Of a stretch of DNA of 64,000 nt, positions 54,780-64,000 are shown piece by piece. Origin of the DNA: Symsagittifera roscoffensis (taxonomy: Eukaryota; Xenacoelomorpha; Acoela; Convolutidae); the NCBI RefSeq assembly GCF_963678635.1, contig NC_087066.1, forward strand, positions 31,625,301 to 31,689,300, written 5' to 3'. The stretch's first letter is position 1. The number at the start of each line of letters is the position of its first letter. The notes below the pieces were generated by a model, which worked only from the letters and a program-made list of their open reading frames with translations, ran no database searches and had not been told where the DNA came from. The position numbers were made by a program, and so were the translations under genes.

Positions 54780-55720
54780 TAGCCTACAAAATCTGAGATT
54801 TTGGTTTCAACGATAGCTAGGAATAGGACCTCGGAATAGTCAATTCGGCCCTCGAAATTTGGCCTTCGGAATAGTCAAATTTTTGATCATTTTTGAATCT
54901 TTTGTTAATTTCTCTCTAGAGCTAATCTTCCAAACCTGAGGCTGTGGGTTCAATGGCGATAACGAGTTGTCGGAAGCTTCCCTGCATTAGCGGCCAATCA
55001 CGATGCCTAAAAAGTTATCGACTTCGGAAAATCCAATTTTTTGAGCGTTTTTCTAATTTTTATGAGTTTAACCAAAAAATACTCTCTCATATCTGAGATT
55101 TTGGGTTTAAGCCGAAAAACAATATGTGATAAACTCCTTTGCAGACAAAAATACGTACAATGTTTTTTGACACAAAAAGTTATGGGTTCGAAAAAGTCAA
55201 ATTTTTGATTTTTTGACCGTTTCTTGAAAGTTTTTGGCTTTTCTCGAGAACTACCCTGCCAAACCTGGGTTTTTGGGTTCAATCGAAATAACAGATTGGT
55301 TGAAACTTTTATGTATAAGTGGTTACTCCCAATTTTTTTTTAAAACAAAAAGATACGATTCTCGGAAAAGTCATCTTTCTGATTTGTTGACCGTTTTTTG
55401 TACTTTTTTGGTTAAACGATTCAGAAGAATTTGGTATCATGGGTTTAATCGAAACAACAGGAACCTTCAAACAAGTGAAAGTTTTGAAAATTAGACTGTT
55501 TTTTTGGAAGTTTTTTTTCTACTACTCGGAAATTACTGTGCCAATTCTCAGGTTTTGGGAATATTCATTTGAGCAACCTGATTTTGAGAATATTTTCTAC
55601 TTTACCGGCCACGACCTGCTTTTAACAGAAAAAAGTTACCGATTTTGGAAAGTCAAGTTTTTGAATTTTGACCGTTTTTTAGAAATTTGATTTTTTTTGA
55701 AAACTACCCTATAAAATCTG
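54780..55720. repeat. Degenerate tandem array, period about 165 bp (right arm)
   Basis: Mirror of 34490-35460. Repeated elements are 'gagattttgggttcaatcg', 'aacaaaaagttat', 'cggaaaagtcaaatttttga' and 'ttgaccgttttttga'. Open frames of 83-91 residues inside it are by-products. Confidence 0.6.
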
Positions 55721-55988
55721 AGATAAAAAAATTCAACCGAAAGAAACGGTTGCGCAAATTTTTCGTGCAAAAGCCGTTACTCCTTATTCTTTTTGTGAAA
55801 GAAAGGCTAGGTTTTCGGGAAAATTCCGATGTCTCGTAAACTTTGACTCTTCGTTATTATTTTAGTAGAGAAACATTTAAGGTTTTGGGGCACAATTTTG
55901 AAAACACGCATTTCCTCCCGAATCAGTATAACGATTTCAAAATATAAAATATCTGATTAGTTTTATTACATAGTAGCAGGAGATTGGA

Positions 55989-58900
55989 TTAGTCTTCGTT
56001 TAAAGTTCCGCCTCAGTTTGTCAGTGGACAGTAGAAGTGAGACTATGGACTGAAGTAACCGATTTGGAAGCCGTTAAACAAGAGATGGCAGCAGCTTAAA
56101 CTCTTCCTTAAGTTGATCCGACAAGAAGTCCTAACATTCGAGAATCAGTGATGAGCGAAATGGATTTAGCTACAGTGAAAAGCACAACGGGTCTAGAAGA
56201 GTTAATAAAGTACCTCGAGTTGCTATATAGAGAAGTCGGATTCGAATAGCAGGTTTCTTAGGTCGATATGATCACCCAAGGGAAACGCATCCCAAATTGC
56301 GTTTTTCTCCGTGCTGCACATTTGGATGTGGAATTGGCAATATCCATAGACACAGGTGTAGATCGCCACGCAATGGTGTTTTCTGACATTTTTCAAAAAA
56401 TTACTGTTCAAAATCGTTTAGTTTCCGAGATATTGCGTTTTTTCATCAAAAAAAGTTTTCAACCCTCTAGTCGGGAAATGTCAAAGAACAATCAGGGTTT
56501 GTAAACCAGGCATCTCAAAAATTCAGTCCAATTCCTTTTGGTATCCGAAATTTTCATGAGTTTTTCATGTTGTTCAGAAAGACTTAGAGTTAAAAAGAAC
56601 TCACAGAACTTGGTATGCTCAACCCTATTATGGGGTGTTCTCAAGGCGTAATAAATGGTTGTAAATCTAGCCTCTAGATAATACTGCTCGAATCCTTGAG
56701 GTTTGCGAGATATGGCGTTTCTGATGATTTTTTCCTTCTTTTTTCAAAAAGTTAAGATTACAAAAAACTTGCGAACCTAAAATTCTTGATCCTATGGGGG
56801 ATGCGCTGTCAATGTACACTTAGGAGTACTGTCATGGTTTAAATCTGGAATAAATTATCGTCCAAAATCAGGTATAAAATGCTAATTTTTCTCTTAGTGT
56901 ACGATACGAATATTAAAGATATCAATTGGTTTAATGAGATAGCAATAGTAGTCTCAGTGCCAAACGTTTTTTTTACCGATGTCAGCACTTGACATGATTT
57001 TTTAAAACTTCACTGGTTTAAGTTAAAACAATTATTTTCCATCCAAAAATGCTTCCAGTTTAACTAAAGATAAGAATAAACTTAAGATTTCCAATTGATG
57101 CAAGTTTTTAAGCGTCCATATAGACTCAAACGTGATGTTTTTGACTCATGTAGCCTCTGTAAGAACCAATGTGCGAAAGCAGTGCTGTAAATGTTAGAAT
57201 TGAAAATAGGTCCCTAAGCAGATCTCTAAGCATGTCTCAAATGTTAACACATAATTGAATACGAGAGTGGAGTTCTGATGTATGGAGGTACGAGTTATAG
57301 CTGACTCTTACTTTTGTATGTTGCAAAAAAACAACATGCAACATTTTTGTTTGACTAGCTTTGAAAGTTTTAGGATTGATTTGCAAAACACGAATATTTT
57401 GACCATTCATAATTATTTAGTTACCAACTGCTGAAGTTTGTTTACTAGTAAATTTCGGCAGCGAAACTTTTCTTAAATCTTTTTTATACGATGAACCACA
57501 TACAATAACCAAAACAATTACCAAGAAATTAATAAAATTCCATTTTTGAGGACAACCCAAACGCGTTTCTTGGAGCTATCGTGGCGCACAGCTTTTTAAC
57601 CTTTTTAAAGTGAACAATACTCCAAATTAGTCTTCGTTTAAAGTTCCGCCTCAGTTTGTCAGTGGACAGTAGAAGTGAGACTATGGACTGAAGTAACCGA
57701 TTTGGAAGCCGTTAAACAAGAGATGGCAGCAGCTTAAACTCTTCCTTAAGTTAATCCGACAAGAAGTCCTAACATTCGAGAATCAGTGATGAGCGAAATG
57801 GATTTAGCTACAGTGAAAAGCACAACGGGTCTAGAAGAGTTAATAAAGTACCTCGAGTTGCTATATAGAGAAGTCGGATTCGAATAGCAGGTTTCTTAGG
57901 TCGATATGATCACCCAAGGGAAACGCATCCCAAATTGCGTTTTTCTCCGTGCTGCACATTTGGATGTGGAATTGGCAATATCCATAGACACAGGTGTAGA
58001 TCGCCACGCAATGGTGTTTTCTGACATTTTTCAAAAAATTACTGTTCAAAATCGTTTAGTTTCCGAGATATTGCGTTTTTTCATCAAAAAAAGTTTTCAA
58101 CCCTCTAGTCGGGCACTGTCAGAGATTAATCAGGGTTTGTAAACCAGGCATCTCAAAAATTCAGTCTAATTCCTTATCCGAAATTTTCATGAGTTTTTCA
58201 TGTTGTTCAGAAAGACTTAGAGTTAAAAAGAACTCAGAACTTGGTATGCTCAACCCTATTATGGGGTGTTCTCAAGGCGTATTAAATGGTTGTAAATCTA
58301 GCCTCTAGATAATACTGCTCGAATCCTTGAGGTTTGCGAGATTTGGCGTTTCTGATGATTTTTTCCTTCGTTTTTTCAAAAAGTTAAGATTACAAAAAAC
58401 TTGCGAACCTGAAATTCTTGATCCTATGGGGGATGCGCTGTCAATGTACACTTAGGAGTACTGTCATGGTTTAAATCTGGAATAAATTATTGTCCAAAAT
58501 CAGGTATAAAATGCTAATTTTTCTCTTACTGTACGATACGAATATCAAAGATATCAATTGGTTTATATGAGATAGCAATAGTAGTCTCAGTGCCAAACTT
58601 TTTTTTTAAACGATGTCAGCACTTGACATGATTTTTTAAAACTTCACTGGTTTAAGTTAAAACAATTATTTTTCATCCAAAAATGCTTCCAGTTTAACTA
58701 AAGATAAGAATAAACTTAAGATTTCCAATTGATGCAAGTTTTTAAGCGTCCATATAGACTTAAACATGATGTTTTTGACTCATGTAGCCTCTGTAAGAAC
58801 CAATGTGCGAAAGCAGTGCTGTAAATGTTAGAATTGAAATTAGGTCCCTAAGCAGATCTCTAAGCATGTCTCAAATGTTAACACATAATTGAATACGAGA

Positions 58901-61900
58901 GTGGAGTTCTGATGTATGGAGCGTTGTTTACTAGTAAATTTCGGCAGCGAAACTTTTCTTAAATCTTTTTTATACGATGAACAACATACAATAACCAAAA
59001 CAATTACCAAGAAATTAATAAAATACCATTTTTGAGGACAACCCAAACGCGTTTCTTGGAGCTATCGTGGCGCACAGCTTTTTAACCTTTTTAAAGGGAA
59101 CAATACTCCAAATTAGTCTTCGTTTAAAGTTCCGCCTCAGTTTGTCAGTGGACAGTAGAAGTGAGACTATGGACTGAAGTAACCGATTTGGAAGCCGTTA
59201 AACAAGAGATGGCAGCAGCTTAAACTGTTCCTTAAGTTGATCCGACAAGAAGTCCTAACATTCGAGAATCAGTGATGAGCGAAATGGATTTAGCTACAGT
59301 GAAAAGCACAACGGGTCTAGAAGAGTTAATAAAGTACCTCGAGTTGCTATATAGAGAAGTCGGATTCGAATAGCAGGTTTCTTAGGTCGATATGATCACC
59401 CAAGGGAAACGCATCCCAAATTGCGTTTTTCTCCGTGCTGCACATTTGGATGTGGAATTGGCAATATCCATAGACACAGGTGTAGATCGCCACGCAATGG
59501 TGTTTTCTGACATTTTTCAAAAAATTACTGTTCAAAATCGTTTAGTTTCCGAGATATTGCGTTTTTTCATCAAAAAAAGTTTTCAACCCTCTAGTCGGGC
59601 ACTGTCAGAGATTAATCAAGGTTTGTAAACCAGGCATCTCAAAAATTCAGTCCAATTCCTTTTGGTATCCGAAATTTTCATGAGTTTTTCATGTTGTTCA
59701 GAAAGACTTAGAGTTAAAAAGAACTCACAGAACTTGGTATGCTCAACCCTATTATGGGGTGTTCTCAAGGCGTATTAAATGGTTGTAAATCTAGCCTCTA
59801 GATAATACTGCTCGAATCCTTGAGGTTTGCGAGATATGGCGTTTCTGATGATTTTTTCCTTCGTTTTTTCAAAAAGTTAAGATTACAAAAAACTTGCGAA
59901 CCTGAAATTCTTGATCCTATGGGGGATGCGCTGTCAATGTACACTTAGGAGTACTGTCATGGTTTAAATCTGGAATAAATTATTGTCCAAAATCAGGTAT
60001 AAATTGCTAATTTTTCTCTTAGTGTACGATACGAATATTAAAGATATCAATTGGTTTATATGAGATAGCAATAGTAGTCTCATTGCCAAACTTTTTTTTT
60101 AAACGATGTCAGCACTTGACATGATTTTTTAAAACTTCACTGGTTTAAGTTAAAACAATTATTTTTCATCCAAAAATGCTTCCAGTTTAACTAAAGATAA
60201 GAATAAACTTAAGATTTCCAATTGATGCAAGTTTTTAAGCGTCCATATAGACTTAAACATGATCTTTTTGACTCATGTAGCCTCTGTAAGAACCAATGTG
60301 CGAAAGCAGTGCTGTAAATGTTAGAATTGAAATTAGGTCCCTAAGCAGATCTCTAAGCATGTCTCAAATGTTAACACATAATTGAATACGAGAGTGGAGT
60401 TCTGATGTATGGAGCGTTGTTTACTAGTAAATTTCGGCAGCGAAACTTTTCTTAAATCTTTTTTATACGATGAACCACATACAATAACCAAAACAATTAC
60501 CAAGAAATTAATAAAATTCAATTTTTGAGGACAACCCAAACGCGTTTCTTGGAGCTATCGTGGCGCACAGCTTTTTAACCCTTTTAAAGGGAACAATACT
60601 CCAAATTAGTCTTCGTTTAAAGTTCCGCCTCAGTTTGTCAGTGGACAGTAGAAGTGAGACTATGGACTGAAGTAACCGATTTGGAAGCCGTTAAACAAGA
60701 GATGGCAGCAGCTTAAACTCTTCCTTAAGTTGATCCGACAAGAAGTCCTAACATTCGAGAATCAGTGATGAGCGAAATGGATTTAGCTACAGTGAAAAGC
60801 ACAACGGGTCTAGAAGAGTTAATAAAGTACCTCGAGTTGCTATATAGAGAAGTCGGATTCGAATAGCAGGTTTCTTAGGTCGATATGATCACCCAAGGGA
60901 AACGCATCCCAAATTGCGTTTTTCTCCGTGCTGCACATTTGGATGTGGAATTGGCAATATCCATAGACACAGGTGTAGATCGCCACGCAATGGTGTTTTC
61001 TGACATTTTTCAAAAAATTACTGTTCAAAATCGTTAAGTTTCCGAGATATTGCGTTTTTTCATCAAAAAAAGTTTTCAACCCTCTAGTCGGGAAATGTCA
61101 AAGAACAATCAGGGTTTGTAAATCAGGCATCTCAAAAATTCAGTCCAATTCCTTTTGGTATCCGAAATTTTCATGAGTTTTTCATGTTGTTCAGAAAGAC
61201 TTAGAGTTAAAAAGAACTCACAGAACTTGGTATGCTCAACCCTATTATGGGGTGTTCTCAAGGCGTAATAAATGGTTGTAAATCTAGCCTCTAGATAATA
61301 CTGCTCGAATCCTTGAGGTTTGCGAGATATGGCGTTTCTGATGATTTTTTCCTTCTTTTTTCAAAAAGTTAAGATTACAAAAAACTTGCGAACCTAAAAT
61401 TCTTGATCCTATGGGGGATGCGCTGTCAATGTACACTTAGGAGTACTGTCATGGTTTAAATCTGGAATAAATTATCGTCCAAAATCAGGTATAAAATGCT
61501 AATTTTTCTCTTAGTGTACGATACGAATATTAAAGATATCAATTGGTTTATATGAGATAGCAATAGTAGTCTCAGTGCCAAACTTTTTTTTTACCGATGT
61601 CAGCACTTGACATGATTTTTTTGATTTTTTTAAACTTCACTGGTTTAAGTTAAAACAATTATTTTTCATCCAAAAATGCTTCCAGTTTAACTAAAGATAA
61701 GAATAAACTTAAGATTTCCAATTGATGCAAGTTTTTAAGCGTCCATATAGACTCAAACATGATGTTTTTGACTCATGTAGCCTCTGTAAGAACCAATGTG
61801 CGAAAGCAGTGCTGTAAATGTTAGAATTGAAATTAGGTCTCTAAGCAGATCTCTAAGCATGTCTCAAATGTTAACACATAATTACGAGTTATAACTGACT

Positions 61901-63880
61901 CTTACTTTTGTATATGTTGCAAAAAAAAAACAACATGCAACATTTTTGTTTGACTAGCTTTGAAAGTTTTAGGATTGATTTGCAAAACACGAATATTTTG
62001 ACCGTTCATAATTATTTAGTTACCAACTGCTGAAGTTTGTTTACTAGTAAATTTCGGCAGCGAAACTTTTCTTAAATCTTTTTTATACGATGAACCACAT
62101 ACAATAACCAAAACAACTACCAAGAAATTAATAAAATTCCATTTTTGAGGACAACCCAAACGCGTTTCTTGGAGCTATCGTGGCGCACAGCTTTTTAACC
62201 TTTTTAAAGGGAACAATACTCCAAATTAGTCTTCGTTTAAAGTTCCGCCTCAGTTTGTCAGTGGACAGTAGAAGTGAGACTATGGACTGAAGTAACCGAT
62301 TTGGAAGCCGTTAAACAAGAGATGGCAGCAGCTTAAACTCTTCCTTAAGTTGATCCGACAAGAAGTCCTAACATTCGAGAATCAGTGATGAGCGAAATGG
62401 ATATAGCTACAGTGAAAAGCACAACGGGTCTAGAAGAGTTAATAAAGTACCTCGAGTTGCTATATAGAGAAGTCGGATTCGAATAGCAGGTTTCTTAGGT
62501 CGATATGATCACCCAAGGGAACGCATCCCAAATTGCGTTTTTCTCCGTGCTGCACATTTGGATGTGGAATTGGCAATATCCATAGACACAGGTGTCGATC
62601 GCCACGCAATGGTGTTTTCTGACATTTTTCAAAAAATTACTGTTCAAAATCGTTTAGTTTCCGAGATATTGCGTTTTTTTCATCAAAAAAAGTTAGAAGT
62701 TTTCAACCCTCTAGTCGGGCACTGTCAGAGAACAATCAGGGTTTGTAAACCAGGCATCTCAAAAATTCAGTCCAATTCCTTTTGGTATCCGAAATTTTCA
62801 TGAGTTTTTCATGTTGTTCAGAAAGACTTAGAGTTAAAAAGAACTCACAGAACTTGGTATGCTCAACCCTATTATGGGGTGTTCTCAAGGCGTTTTAAAT
62901 GGTTGTAAATCTAGCCTCTAGATAATACTGCTCGAATCCTTAAGGTTTGCGAGATATGGCGTTTCTGATGATTTTTTCCTTCGTTTTTTCAAAAAGTTAA
63001 GATTACAAAAATCTTGCGAACCTGAAATTCTCGATCCTATGGGGGATGCGCTGTCAAGGTACACTTAGGAGTACTGTCATGGTTTAAATCTGGAATAAAT
63101 TATTGTCCAAAATCAGGTATAAAATGCTAATTTTTCTCTTAGTGTACGATACGAATATTAAAGATATCAATTGGTTTATATGAGATAGCAATAGTAGTCT
63201 CAGTGCCATTTGTTAAAAATTTTATCAATATAAACTTTTTTTACCGATGTCAGCACTTGACATAATTTTATAAAACTTCACTGGTTTAAGATAAAACAAT
63301 TATTTTTCATCCAAAAATGCTTCCAGTTTAACTAAAGATAAGAATAAACTTAAGATTTCCAATTGATGCAAGTTTTTAAGCGTCCATATAGACTCATACA
63401 TGATGTTTTTGACTCATGTAGCCTCTGTAAGAACCAATATGCGAAAGCAGTGCTGTAAATGTTAGAATTGAAATTAGGTCCCTAAGCAGATCTCTAAGCA
63501 TGTCTCAAATGTTAACACATAATTGAATACGAGAGTGGAGTTCTGATGTATGGAGGTACGAGTTATAGCTCACTCTTACTTTTGTATTATGTTGCAAAAA
63601 AAACAACATGCAACATTTTTGTTTGACGAGCTTTGAAAGTTTTAGGATTGATTTGCAAAACACGAATATTTTGACCGTTCATAATTATTTAGTTACCAAC
63701 TGCTGAAGTTTGTTTACTAGTAAATTTCGGCAGCGAAACTTCACAGCGAAACTTTTCTAAATCTTTTTTATACGATGAACCACATACAATAACCAAAACC
63801 ATTTTCCATTTTTGAGGACAACCCAAACGCGTTTCTTGGAGCTATCATGGCGCACAGCTTTTTAACCTTTTTAAAGGGAA
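55989..63880 (+). repeat. Five tandem units of 1.49-1.65 kb
   Basis: Units start with 'ttagtcttcgtttaaagttccg' at 55989, 57628, 59113, 60606 and 62226. Units 2 and 3 lack about 150 bases found in units 1, 4 and 5 (the part with 'caacatgcaac'). Each unit has a small frame on both strands (62 residues minus, 78 plus) that is conserved simply because the DNA is. The left arm has a single unit at about 31.9-34.2 kb, so the array grew after the arms formed. Confidence 0.9.
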
Positions 63881-64000
63881 CAATGTGTTCACTTAAAATG
63901 TACTTGCACTTTCGCATTCTGAAATTCAAACTACAGCTCATAAAAGACTTTCATTTTTTTAAATAACGAAGACCGAACCCGACTTATTTTTAAGTTAATC

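Larger units (their letters stand above)
51806..64000. repeat. Right arm of the outer inverted repeat
   Basis: Reverse complement of 31776-38079, but 12.2 kb instead of 6.3 kb because of the tandem array from 55989. It continues past the window. Between 52868 and 54780 there is no supported gene; about 53000-53330 is absent from the left arm, so it is an insertion here or a loss there. Confidence 0.85.

Noticed and set aside
56223-62803. Conserved small frames of 62 to 81 residues in the five-unit array
   Set aside because: They are conserved because the DNA repeat is. Both strands are open over the same bases and substitutions show no coding bias by eye.

Overview
The window looks like a transposon-dense piece of an invertebrate animal genome. 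There is no operon structure, no ribosomal or transfer RNA gene, and no complete host gene that I can recognise. Almost everything is a decayed retroelement or repeat. The left half is moderately GC-rich retrotransposon coding sequence. The right half is AT-rich and made of Penelope-like elements (PLEs), inverted repeats and tandem arrays. I cannot name the species.

Layout. (1) 0.8-2.1 kb, minus strand: remnant of a non-LTR retrotransposon with a YLDD reverse transcriptase and an R2-like restriction-type endonuclease tail. (2) 3.8-5.9 kb: direct repeats and a 21-bp minisatellite. (3) 6.2-29.8 kb, plus strand: one very large Ty3/gypsy-type element. It encodes gag with two CCHC knuckles, an aspartic protease, RT-RNase H and integrase. 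A post-integrase extension ends in a macro (ADP-ribose-binding) domain. About 9 kb of further genes follow: ORF2 with a coiled coil and a GDSL/SGNH hydrolase-like domain, ORF3 which is intact and looks like a second, diverged SGNH protein, and ORF4 to ORF8, which I do not recognise. The stretch from integrase to ORF6 is present twice in tandem. Copy A (12.4-18.5 kb) has lost the macro domain and ORF3. Copy B (18.5-27.4 kb) keeps them. The two copies share at least seven in-frame stops, so the element was dead before the duplication. (4) 29.8-31.8 kb: AT-rich, no gene seen. (5) 31.8-64 kb: a nested palindrome. Outer arms are 31.8-38.1 kb and 51.8-64 kb, the latter running off the window. The right arm is swollen by five tandem copies of a 1.5-1.64 kb unit. 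Between the arms lie a tandem pair of PLEs (family 1, minus strand) and an inner inverted repeat of PLE family 2 fragments centred near 48.1 kb.

How the parts work together. The PLEs have the usual order: N-terminal domain, RT, GIY-YIG endonuclease. Both families also carry a PHD-finger-like C4HC3 motif between the RT GLAMG motif and the YVDD motif, which I do not know from described PLEs. Several hammerhead ribozyme-like motifs sit at PLE ends. One lies inside a 240-bp insertion flanked by a 9-bp duplication that splits a GIY-YIG reading frame. Hammerheads in PLE terminal repeats are established knowledge; the small insertion looks like a retrozyme. In the gypsy element, two adjacent gene pairs overlap by ATGA (ORF2/ORF3 and ORF7/ORF8), which suggests coupled translation of accessory genes from one long transcript.

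The strongest candidates for something undescribed are the macro plus double-SGNH accessory module of the gypsy element and the PHD-bearing PLE clade. All motif calls are by eye, without searches.
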